Shown here piece after piece: positions 1 through 8,200 of a DNA stretch of 64,000 nt. Numbering within the stretch: the stretch's first letter is position 1; each line of letters begins with the position of its first letter. The stretch is from JAFGNV01 sp964612485 (GTDB lineage Bacteria > Chloroflexota > Anaerolineae > 4572-78 > J111), in the NCBI GenBank assembly GCA_964612485.1, contig CAZTFF010000021.1, forward strand, positions 30,115 through 94,114, read 5' to 3'. The position numbers were made by a program, and so were the translations under genes. The notes under the pieces were generated by a model. It did not search any database, was not told the DNA's origin, and worked only from the letters and a program-made list of their open reading frames with translations.

Positions 1-128
1 TCGGCCATCTGCGGGGTGCTGCCAAATTGCTCGGCAACGTAAGGTTTATGCCGCAGCGGAGAATCGGCAGGCAAACTGTCTGAAAATGATTGCCAGTAGG
101 CTTCAATATGTGGGGAAGATGTCAACAT
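1..128 (-). CDS. ASCH domain protein, N-terminal fragment
   Basis: This is the first 42 codons of a gene whose 3' part lies outside the window. The ATG (complement of 126-128) follows an AGGA-type ribosome site. The translation begins MLTSSPHIEAYWQSFSDSL and continues with SPLRHKPYVAEQFG. This resembles the start of ASCH-domain proteins (proposed RNA-binding domain related to PUA), which open with a W-x-x-[FY] helix and a histidine/aromatic segment before the AdEL helix. Only the first tenth to third of such a protein is visible, so the assignment rests on pattern memory alone. The start is 22 bp beyond the stop of the hemolysin III gene, in the same direction, so the two may be co-transcribed. 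Confidence 0.5.
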   Translation of the reverse strand, partial: MLTSSPHIEAYWQSFSDSLPADSPLRHKPYVAEQFGSTPQMA

Positions 129-150
129 TCTTTTTGGTGAACTTCTTTCC

Positions 151-828
151 TTAAACTACCGGAGCCAGATACAACAGCACCGCAAAAAAATGGCAAATGC
201 TGCCGGCCAGCACAAACAGGTGCCAGATAGCGTGTGCATAGGGGATTCGTTTCGTGGCGTAAAAAATAACACCCACCGTATAAAAAATCCCGCCGGCGGC
301 CAGCCAGATCAATCCGCCGGCAGGGATGCTGGCGATCATTTCATTGAGAGCCACCACGCACAACCAGCCCATCAAAATATAGGTTAAAACAGATACTTTT
401 TTGAAGCGGTGGATAAAAAAGGCCTTGAAACTGATCCCCAGCAAAGCCAGCGTCCAGATAACGCCCAGCAGCACCCAGCCCCAAATACCGCGGATGGCCA
501 CCATCAGAAACGGCGTATAGGTTCCGGCAATCAACAGATAGATCGAGGCGTGGTCAATCCGTTGGAAAATTTGTTTGACCGGTGGGTATTGAAAACTATG
601 GTACAGCGTGGAAGCCAGATACAAAATAACCAGCGTTACCCCGTAAATGGTAAAACTGACAATCTGGGCCGAATTGCCATATAACACCGCCAGCGCCAGC
701 AGCAGGGTTAACCCGGCAATGCTTAAGCCCACGCCAATGCCGTGAGAAATGCTGTGGAAGATTTCTTCGCCCAATGAATAGATGCGGATAGACGTTTGCT
801 GTTTGAGATGCTTCGTATTGGCCGACAT
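151..828 (-). CDS. Hemolysin III / PAQR family membrane protein
   Basis: This is a 225-residue integral membrane protein with about seven hydrophobic segments. It fits the hemolysin III (YqfA/TrhA, PAQR/adipoQ-receptor) family in length and motifs. Visible family signatures are an early GEEIFHSISHG motif, STLYHSF after the second membrane segment, DHASIYLLIAGTYTPF in the middle, and HAIWHLFVLAGSICHFF near the C-terminus. These acidic and histidine residues form the putative zinc-binding site of PAQR proteins. The cellular role is uncertain: bacterial members have been linked to membrane fluidity rather than true haemolysis. The downstream ASCH gene follows after 22 bp. Upstream there is 129 bp to the OsmC gene with no clear promoter. 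Confidence 0.88.
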   Translation of the reverse strand: MSANTKHLKQQTSIRIYSLGEEIFHSISHGIGVGLSIAGLTLLLALAVLYGNSAQIVSFTIYGVTLVILYLASTLYHSFQYPPVKQIFQRIDHASIYLLIAGTYTPFLMVAIRGIWGWVLLGVIWTLALLGISFKAFFIHRFKKVSVLTYILMGWLCVVALNEMIASIPAGGLIWLAAGGIFYTVGVIFYATKRIPYAHAIWHLFVLAGSICHFFAVLLYLAPVV

Positions 829-957
829 AGGATCATTTCTCCCGTGAGAATTATTTTACCGCGGGAATTATACACGGCAATAACCTGACCGGCCAAAAAC
901 GTCTATGTTTTCGGACAATGTTGAAACGGCGACAATCTAGATTTCGATGTGACGAAG

Positions 958-1362
958 CTACTTGTCCTCAACCGTGAATGAGGTTTTCAACTCGACGGGA
1001 TTTTGCAGGGTCTGGCCCACCACACAGTATTTGTCGCGCGATAAAGCTACAGCGCGTTCTACCGCTTTGGGATCAACATCATTCCCCTTCACGGTGAAGG
1101 CCACTTCCACAATTTCGAACGGTTTGGGGTAATCGTCCGGTTGGTGGCCGACCACTTTCACGTCGATACTGGTCACATCCTGACGTTTTTTTTGCAGCAC
1201 GCTGATGATGTCCATCCCCATGCAGCCGGCAGCGCCCAGAAGCAGCATTTCGCTGGCCGAAAAATCGCTGCCGCCCATCGGAATTTCGTTGCCTTTACTG
1301 TCGGTGCCTACGTAACGCAGTCCCTGGCCGGTCCAGCGAGCGGATACTTGTTTGGTTCCCAT
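958..1362 (-). CDS. OsmC/Ohr family protein
   Basis: This is a 134-residue cytoplasmic protein of the OsmC superfamily, thiol-dependent peroxide-detoxifying enzymes. Two conserved cysteines are present at the expected places: C47 in the helix GAAGCMGMD and C113 in DKYCVVGQTL. In OsmC/Ohr proteins these two cysteines reduce organic hydroperoxides through a disulfide. The N-terminal SARWTGQGLRYVGTDSKG strand region and the length resemble the YhfA-like OsmC subgroup more than Ohr. The ATG is preceded by an AGGAGAACCTCAC ribosome site. No partner reductase is adjacent, and the gene appears monocistronic or followed by the hemolysin III gene. Confidence 0.85.
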   Translation of the reverse strand: MGTKQVSARWTGQGLRYVGTDSKGNEIPMGGSDFSASEMLLLGAAGCMGMDIISVLQKKRQDVTSIDVKVVGHQPDDYPKPFEIVEVAFTVKGNDVDPKAVERAVALSRDKYCVVGQTLQNPVELKTSFTVEDK

Positions 1363-1432
1363 GTGAGGTTCTCCTGAATAGTAAATTTGTTTGATCTTTT
1401 ATTTAGACGCGCCACGCGTTGATTTATTACCC

Positions 1433-1592
1433 TCAGGACTTACGCATACATGTCATCCTTCGACTACGCTCAGGACAGGTTTTGAGCGACCAGAGGGAGT
1501 GAAAAATCCCTAAAACGGCCTCTTGCCAATGAGTTTTTGAGGGATTCTTCACTCCGCGTTGCTCCGTTCAGAATGACATGTGTAAGTCCTGA
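1433..1592. repeat. 160-bp fold-back (MITE-like) repeat
   Basis: The ends are inverted copies of TCAGGACTTAC...ACATGTCAT (left 1433-1456, right 1573-1592); the left arm carries 4 extra bases. Inside, GGGAGTGAAAAATCCCT and AGGGATTCTTCACTCC form a second inverted pair, so the whole element can fold into one long hairpin. It contains the CTTCGACTACGCTCAGGACAG motif, a variant of which recurs at 43664-43684. A short related piece (ACTCCTCGCTTTGGCCCGGAGTGACAT) follows at about 1610-1640. No ORF lies inside. It occupies the space between the OsmC gene start and the gap terminator. Confidence 0.7.
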
Positions 1593-1650
1593 CTATTTGT
1601 GATGTTGCAAGGACTCCTCGCTTTGGCCCGGAGTGACATTTGTAGAGAAA

Positions 1651-1686
1651 TAAAAAAAAAAGGAGCGCGGAACCATCCGCGCTCCT
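1651..1686 (-). terminator. Intrinsic terminator of gap
   Basis: On the minus strand AGGAGCGCGG-ATGGTT-CCGCGCTCCT forms a perfect 10-bp GC-rich stem (1661-1670 with 1677-1686), followed directly by a run of ten T residues. It lies 22 bp after the gap stop codon. Confidence 0.92.
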
Positions 1687-1708
1687 CAAAAAACCTTGGT
1701 CGAATAAC

Positions 1709-2713
1709 CTAGAGTTTGCCGGCCATCAGGTCCGCCAAATCGGCGGTGCGGCAGGAGTAACCCCACTCGTTATCGTACCAGGTGACAACTTTAACCATGT
1801 TGCCGCCCAGAGCCTGGCAGAATTCGCCGTCAACCGAACTGGAGGCCGGGTTGCCTTTGAAGTCGATGGAGACCAGCGGTTCTTCCACGTAGTCCATCAC
1901 TTTACTGCCGGCAGCGGCTTCTTTGAGCGCGGCGCGGAGCGACTCGGTGGTCACTTCTTTTTCCACTTCGGCCACAAAGTCTACCACCGAAACAGTGGAG
2001 GTGGGCACGCGCAGGGCGTAACCGTCAAACTTGCCCTTGAGTTCAGGAATGACCAGAGCCACGGCCTTGGCAGCGCCGGTGGTGGTGGGAATGATGCTCA
2101 TGGCGGCGGCGCGGGCGCGACGCAGGTCTTTGTGGGGCAAATCCAAGATCTTTTGGTCGTTAGTGTAGGCGTGGATGGTGGTCATCAGGCCCTTGACAAT
2201 GCCAAACTTGTCGTTGACCACTTTGGCCGCGGGAGCCAGGCAGTTAGTGGTGCAGGAAGCATTAGAAACGATATTGTGCTTGGCCGAGTCATATTGATCT
2301 TCGTTCACGCCCAGCACAATGGTCAGGTCTTCGCCTTTCGCCGGGGCGCTGATGATGACTTTTTTAGCGCCGGCGGTCAGGTGCTTGCCGGCCCCGTCGC
2401 GGTCGCGGAAGAAACCGGTGGATTCCACCACAATGTCCACGCCCAACTCGCCCCAGGGCAGGTTAGCGGGGTCGCGCTCGGCCAACACTTTGACCACCTT
2501 GCCATCAATCTTCAATCCGTCTTCAACCACTTCAACATCGCCGTCAAACTTGCCATAGTTTGAGTCGTATTTGAGCAGGTGGGCCATGGTTGCCACATCG
2601 CCAATATCATTGACGGCCACAACTTCCAGGCTGTCGGGATACATATCGCGAATTGCTTTGAATACTTGCCGGCCAATCCGGCCAAATCCATTAATACCAA
2701 CTTTTGTAGCCAT
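1709..2713 (-). CDS. gap: Glyceraldehyde-3-phosphate dehydrogenase, type I
   Basis: This 334-residue protein oxidatively phosphorylates glyceraldehyde 3-phosphate with NAD in cytosolic glycolysis. The Rossmann motif GINGFGRIGRQ is at residues 7-17. The catalytic cysteine C154 lies in NASCTTNCLAP, its partner histidine is H181 in TTIHAYTNDQ, and NEWGYSCR is present near the end. The start is set at ATG 2713, which has GGAGG 10 bases upstream; the in-frame TTG at 2734 would place this ribosome site inside the gene. A strong promoter lies about 200 bp upstream and a perfect terminator follows, so this is a single-gene transcript. No pgk or tpi is adjacent. Confidence 0.97.
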   Translation of the reverse strand: MATKVGINGFGRIGRQVFKAIRDMYPDSLEVVAVNDIGDVATMAHLLKYDSNYGKFDGDVEVVEDGLKIDGKVVKVLAERDPANLPWGELGVDIVVESTGFFRDRDGAGKHLTAGAKKVIISAPAKGEDLTIVLGVNEDQYDSAKHNIVSNASCTTNCLAPAAKVVNDKFGIVKGLMTTIHAYTNDQKILDLPHKDLRRARAAAMSIIPTTTGAAKAVALVIPELKGKFDGYALRVPTSTVSVVDFVAEVEKEVTTESLRAALKEAAAGSKVMDYVEEPLVSIDFKGNPASSSVDGEFCQALGGNMVKVVTWYDNEWGYSCRTADLADLMAGKL

Positions 2714-2913
2714 TTGTAACTGTCCTCCGAACAATTAAATAAGGGGTAATTTATTTATTAGATACAACCGGCGACACTTTAGTAGGTGCCGCCAATGTTA
2801 TCGCCTATGGGATTTCGCGGTCGGTGCGGGTCTTCTGCCGTAGAAGTGGGCAAATTTTACTTGGCCCGGGGGTAATCTGCAAATAAGTGATGCACGTATA
2901 AGTATCACCTCGC

Positions 2914-2942
2914 ATTATAAAGGAGTTAGGGCCGAGAGTCAA
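2914..2942 (-). promoter_or_regulatory. Sigma70-type promoter of gap
   Basis: Reading the minus strand, TTGACT (2937-2942), a 17-bp spacer and TATAAT (2914-2919) match the housekeeping consensus almost perfectly. Transcription would start near 2907 and give a leader of about 190 nt before the gap ATG. In that leader I see no recognisable riboswitch. Confidence 0.8.
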
Positions 2943-2989
2943 AATAAGTTGTGTTATTTTTCACGCGGTAAATTTAAAACAACTTACTT

Positions 2990-4831
2990 TTACACCTTGT
3001 GGTTGAGAGCGACTTTTAGCTCCCAATTAAAGTTATCACGATACTCTTCTCGGGCCGGAATGAAAAATTCGGCAAACATGGCTCTATCTTTTTTTAGCGA
3101 GCGGCTGAATTTGTTGATGAGGTTTTCCCGCTCCCGGTGCCATTGTTTGACCAGCAGGCCGTAACGATACATATCCACATACCGGCCCGCCGAGGTATCC
3201 CAACCGGCATCAAGGCTCATTGCCGTGCGGATCAGTTCGGCATGGCGGGCGGGGTTATGGCGGTAGGTGTCGATGGCGGCTTTGATCTGCCAGAAAAAGG
3301 TGTTGGCTTCGCCCGCCCGGTCGCTGATGTCGAGCCATTCGTACAGGTAGCCGCAGTGACGCACTTTGGTGAGGCCGCCGGTGGCCCGGCCTATGACGAT
3401 GTTGCCCACCAGCGAGGCTTCGTAATCCACCAGACCGCACGGCTCAAAGCGGGAGGGGATAAGGCAAAAATCGCCCCCGGCAAAAATCAGCTTGGAGAGC
3501 GGCAGGTTAAAGCCGTTGTTGAAATAAACACGGTTGGGGTAGAGGTGCGACAGCCGGGCAAAATCGGCTTCGGTGGCTTGGCCGGCGCTATCACCATCCG
3601 GGGCCGAGGCCAGGATGATGAATTTGGTGTTGTTTTCGTAGGCCAGCGTACGTTCGATAATATCAACCACCAATCCCAGGTTTTTCTGATCTACCAGCCG
3701 GCCCACGGCAGTGATAAGAATCGGATCACCGTGCGGTTCCGCGCCAAATGTTTCCAGGTGGAGCAGCCGTTTGAGATCGGCCTTCACCGGCAGGTGATCG
3801 ACATCAAAATGATGATCGCGGGCCAACATTTCGGATTGGGTGGTGGGGTGGTGAAAAATCGGTGGGTGCGGGCCGCGTTTCTCCTGCATCTGCTGCAATA
3901 CGGCGGCGCTAAGTTCGGGCAAATTTTCGGGCCGGTTGCGGTCGCTCATACCGTTGGTGATGCCGGCAACGGGCAATTTTTCAAACAAATCCAGGTGGCG
4001 GTTAGGCACAAACACCTCGCCCGGCGGGCTGCCTTTTTGAGCGTAGGCTTTGTGCCATACGGCGTCGTGGCCTTCCTTCAGTTCGGCGGCGTAACCCCAG
4101 GTGCCGGCAATATCGCCGCTGACAGTGGTGATTTTACCGCCTGTTTCGTAAACTTTGAGCATGCAGCCCTTCATCAGGTTGATGTTATCAAAAAAATCAA
4201 AATATTTGTGAAAGAGTTGATCGCCCGGCAAGTTGATGCGATTCAGCATCGCGTAACCGCCCTCCTCCAGTTGGGTGACGCCCTGGTAGGTGGCGTTATG
4301 GATGGTAAAATGCAGCGGCACCTCGCGTAAATATTCATCGCCCAGGTAAAACGGCACCAGCCCCACGTGATAATCGTGCAAGTGAACGGTATCAAAATTG
4401 CCCTGTTTGATGTAACCGGCCATCGCCTGGTTAATCACGGCAAACAAATTGAAAGCAAATTGGGGATCGGTGGGGTAAATGGCGGCGGCGTGAGTCCAAT
4501 GGAGCTGCCATTCGTCCCAAAAATAGATCACTTTTTGCCCGTCGGGGAAAACGTGTTCGTACACCTCTACCTCAAACGTATGGCCGTCGAGCGTGACCGG
4601 AATCCGTAAATCGAGTTTGGTGAGCCGGTCTTGGTCGTAATGGGCAAAACAGGGAGAGAGGGTTTCAATTTCCAGATCGATGTTTTGCCGGGCCGCCGCT
4701 TTGGCCAATTCCGGCGGCAATTCTTCGACAATCACGCCCAGGCCCCCTATTTTTGCGCCCAGGCCGCTGGACACCCGGCCAATCTCCCAGGCGGGCATCG
4801 CTACCCGAAGTTTTTTGTTTGTTTGAGGCAT
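2990..4831 (-). CDS. Glycogen/starch synthase (GT5-like glycosyltransferase)
   Basis: This 613-residue protein is predicted to extend alpha-1,4-glucan from an NDP-glucose donor in glycogen synthesis. The N-terminal KIGGLGVIVEELP carries the K-x-G-G-L donor-binding motif of the GT5 starch synthase catalytic domain. The C-terminal GT-B half has GRLVDQKNLGLVVDI, SRFEPCGLVDYEAS (the E-x7-E region) and RATGGLTKV. It is clearly longer than ordinary bacterial GlgA (about 480 residues), with extra sequence between the halves and a long charged C-terminus, so it belongs to a divergent GT5 clade. Start choice: the ATG at 4831 has GGAG 6 bases upstream, and I prefer it over ATG 4843 and the TTG at 4864. 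It stands alone, divergent from the 5-kb adhesin gene. Confidence 0.85.
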   Translation of the reverse strand: MPQTNKKLRVAMPAWEIGRVSSGLGAKIGGLGVIVEELPPELAKAAARQNIDLEIETLSPCFAHYDQDRLTKLDLRIPVTLDGHTFEVEVYEHVFPDGQKVIYFWDEWQLHWTHAAAIYPTDPQFAFNLFAVINQAMAGYIKQGNFDTVHLHDYHVGLVPFYLGDEYLREVPLHFTIHNATYQGVTQLEEGGYAMLNRINLPGDQLFHKYFDFFDNINLMKGCMLKVYETGGKITTVSGDIAGTWGYAAELKEGHDAVWHKAYAQKGSPPGEVFVPNRHLDLFEKLPVAGITNGMSDRNRPENLPELSAAVLQQMQEKRGPHPPIFHHPTTQSEMLARDHHFDVDHLPVKADLKRLLHLETFGAEPHGDPILITAVGRLVDQKNLGLVVDIIERTLAYENNTKFIILASAPDGDSAGQATEADFARLSHLYPNRVYFNNGFNLPLSKLIFAGGDFCLIPSRFEPCGLVDYEASLVGNIVIGRATGGLTKVRHCGYLYEWLDISDRAGEANTFFWQIKAAIDTYRHNPARHAELIRTAMSLDAGWDTSAGRYVDMYRYGLLVKQWHRERENLINKFSRSLKKDRAMFAEFFIPAREEYRDNFNWELKVALNHKV

Positions 4832-4921
4832 CACGGACTCCATTGTTGAGGCATTGTTAAGCAAATTGTACCATGATTATACGCAGTCGCAAGAAAAAAT
4901 CGAACTTTACCAAAATATCCA

Positions 4922-4950
4922 TTGACATGGATCAATGGGTTTGGTATAGT
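4922..4950 (+). promoter_or_regulatory. Near-consensus sigma70 promoter
   Basis: TTGACA (4922-4927), exactly 17 bp, then TATAGT (4945-4950). Transcription would start near 4957. The first recognised gene downstream is the giant secreted protein at 5274, so the leader would be about 315 nt and would include the palindrome at 4965-5052 and two further hairpins. A short non-coding transcript is the alternative. Confidence 0.65.
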
Positions 4951-4964
4951 GAAGTTATTATGTA

Positions 4965-5052
4965 TCTCAATAATCTGGGGCAGCGTTGGTTGAGCTTGTC
5001 CAAACCAACGGTCTTCGACAGACTCAGACCTCGTTCCCCCAAAATATTGAGA
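4965..5052. repeat. 88-bp quasi-palindromic repeat
   Basis: The arms TCTCAATAATCTGGGG and CCCCCAAAATATTGAGA are imperfect inverted copies. Between them GTTGGTTGAGCTTGTCC and related GGTCTTCGACAGACTCAGACC segments can extend the fold. The GCTTGTC/TTCGACAG wording resembles the CTTCGAC-AAGCTCAGGACAG family seen at 1433 and 43664. It starts only about 8 bp after the predicted transcription start of the 4922 promoter. Confidence 0.55.
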
Positions 5053-5273
5053 AGACACACTATTATGGGCAACCTCTGGGGGATTCCACATTGATTGGCG
5101 GGCCGCCGCTCGATAAATCTTCCGGTCAATTATCTTAAAACCATATACTGTCCCAAAAACCACGCTGCCTTGTAAGTTCTATTCCTTAAAAAGGCGTGGC
5201 GTTTGGTAGTTGGGGCAATTATATTCTTTTCTACGGTGTCGTAGAAGTATCGTTTTGCTGTGGGGGGCAACAT
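5053..5273 (+). other. Structured leader of the giant secreted protein gene
   Basis: There is no convincing gene in this 220-bp stretch. Two hairpins are visible: CCACGC (5160-5165) with GCGTGG (5194-5199), and a perfect TTCTACG-gtgt-CGTAGAA (5229-5246). The second lies about 20 bp before the GGGGGG ribosome site of the downstream gene. I could not match it to a known riboswitch class. Confidence 0.4.
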
Positions 5274-8200
5274 ATGACAAAACGTAAAAGTTGGTCAATC
5301 CTTGGGGCATTATTGTTACCGCTGCTGGCCTTAACAGCCGTTTTTGGATTCGTCTCGCCGGCGCATGCGGTTGATTATACGGTGGGCGGCGCGTGCGGCG
5401 CGACGATTCAGGAGTGCATAAATTTTGCCGCGCCCGGCGACACAATTCTGATCCCCGCCGGCACCTACAACGAAAGTTTGACGTTGAGCGAACCCATCAG
5501 CCTGACCGGCGCGAGCCGCGCCACCACCATCGTCCGGGCTATCACCGGCCAGCGAGTGCTGACCGTGACCGGCGCGGCTATCGACAACACCGTGGTCATT
5601 TCCGGCCTGACGCTGACGGAAGGAGATGTGAGCGGCGGCAATGCCTGCGCGTCGATAGATACCACCAACTGCGGCGGCGGTATTTTGCTCACCAGCAATG
5701 CCCACCCCTTACTCCTCAACCTGACCATCTCCGAGAATCAAGCCTTTTACGGCGGCGGGCTGTACGCCGACGCTGGCAGCGATCTAACCCTGCAAAATGT
5801 GGAGTTCGTGGAGAACCGCAGTGTCAATTCCGGCGGTGGTTTGATGGCGGTCGAGTCATCGCTGTTTCTGGCGGACAGCTTGTTTGCGGGCAACACCGGC
5901 CGGGTAGGCGGGGGGCTGGCGGTTTCATCGGATAACGTGGTCAGCCAGCCGGTGTTTATCACCAACACTATTTTTCTGAGCAATACGGCCGTGTGCCCCG
6001 GTGCGCTAAGCATTTGCGACGGCGGCGCGGTATCGGCTTTTCATATTGATATGGCGGTGGTCAACAGCCGCTTTGAAAATAACGCCTGCCTTGATCCGTT
6101 TGATGATGATTGCGACGGCGGGGCGATTCGAACCTTCAACAGTTTTGTGACCACCACGCTGACCCTCACCAACACCAATTTTATTAGCAATGCTGCCGGT
6201 TCGTTTGGCGGCGGCGTGTCGGCCAATATACGGGGACTAACGCGGGTGCAAGGCGGGCGTTTTGAACGGAATTATGCGGGCGGCGATTTAACCGCCTTCA
6301 GCGACGGCGGCGGCGGTCTGGCAATTTTCAGGTCATTAAAACTACAGGATACCCAATTCATCAGCAACACCAGCGGCGAGGACGGCGGCGCGCTTTGGGT
6401 TCAACAAGCAGCCACCATAGACAACGCGCAATTTTCCTTCAATCAAGCCATCACCGATGGTGGGGCCATCAAGGCAGGTTTCGTTGATTTGATCCTGACC
6501 GATACCACCTTCATCAGCAATACCGCCGGCAACAATGGGGGCGGCGCGTACGCTGAGCGTCAGGTTATGGTTGATGGCGGCTATTTTGAACGCAATCGGG
6601 CCAACGGCCCCGATCTGAGGGGAGGATTTCTGCTCACAGATAATGGCGGCGGCGGCATCTGGGCCGGCAGCGACCTGGTGTTGAGGGATACGGATTTTAT
6701 CAGCAATACCGCGGCCACCAACGGCGGGGGCGCGTACGCCCGCGGCCAGGCCATCATCAACGGCGGCCTGTTTAACGGGAATGAGGCGGCGGGCGATGCA
6801 ATCCCATCGGGTTATGGCGGCGGCGGCGCGTATATTCTGGCCGGCCTGAATTTTACGGGCACAACCTTTGCCAACAATCAGGGGCAGATCGGCGGCGGTC
6901 TTTTTGTTTATGGCCCCATTACAGCCACACAAGGGCTTTTTGAGGCCAATCAGAGCAGCAGCGCAGCCGGGGGCCTCTATACCGCCCAATCTCTCCGGGT
7001 CACCGATACCCAATTTATCGGGAATAGCGCCGTCAATAACGGCGGGGGCGCGTTGGCCGAGGTTGTGACCGCTACCAACACTATTTTCCGCAACAATGCC
7101 GGCGCTTCCGGCGGCGGCCTCTACACCGAGGACTTGACGGCCACCGAGGTCCAGTTCATCGACAACCGGGCCACAACCTTTGGCGGCGGCGGAGCTTACG
7201 TATTTGGACCGGTTGAATTAGCCAACGCACGCTTTGAAGGGAACGAGGCTCTCTCCGGCAGCGGGGGCGGCCTGCAAACCAGTTTTGATACTGTGACCCT
7301 GGTGAACACCAATTTTATCAGTAACACCGCCGGTTTCAACGGCGGCGGCCTGGCGAGCAGCAGCCGAATTGAGTCAACCGACGTATTGTTCCAATTTAAC
7401 CGCACCCTGACCAGTGCCGGCGGCGGGGTGAGTACCAACGGCCAACTGGTGCTCACCAATACCCAACTGCTTGAAAACAACGCCGGGTCTGATGGGGGCG
7501 GCGCTTTTGCAAATAGCGGGGCCATCCTGTTTGGCAGCAATTTTGAAGGCAATCAAAGTAATGGCAACGGCGGCGGCCTGGCGGCGCCGTTGGGACGGTT
7601 ACAATTGATCTCCGGCCAGAATCAATTTATCAACAACCTGGCCGAGCTTGATGGGGGCGGAGCCTACGTATTTGACGCGGTTCTGGAAAAAGGGACCTTT
7701 GAAGAAAACACATCGTTGGGCGATGCCGGCGGCCTGAGAATTCGACGGCGGTTGTATCTGACCGGCACGCAATTTATCAATAATAGCGCCATTGGTTCGG
7801 GCGGCGGCGTGGTGATTTCGGCCACCTTTGGCACCTCTACCAACGGCCGTTTGGTGAACGCCCTCTTTACCCAAAATAGCGCCGGCAGCAACGGCGAGGC
7901 ACTTTATCTCAACTTGCGGAGCAACGTTGGCCTGATCCACGCCACCATCGCTAACCCAACCCCGCTCAGCGGCGCGGCCATCCACGTGGTCACGGGCACG
8001 CTCAATCTTACCAACAGCATTGTGGCCGGTTACAGCAATGATCTTCTGCTTGAACCCCCGGCCACGGCCAACGAAGATTTCAATCTCTATCCTGATGGAT
8101 TGCAAACAGCGGGCGGCGGAACGGTGAACAGCGGCGGGAACAGCCTGGTAGGAAATCCGGCTTTTGCCGATCCGGCGGCGGACGATTACCACCTGACCGT

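Noticed and set aside
3137..4330. 397-codon plus-strand frame antisense to the glycogen synthase gene
   Set aside because: The composition is that of a shadow frame in GC-rich codons; no domain or ribosome site, whereas the opposite strand encodes a clear GT5 enzyme.
4873..5094. Short plus-strand frame across the 4922 promoter
   Set aside because: Contains the promoter and the palindrome; repeats provide the codons and no ribosome site is present.
5053..5273. Riboswitch in the leader of the giant surface protein
   Set aside because: Two hairpins are present but I could not match the conserved bases of c-di-GMP or any other class.
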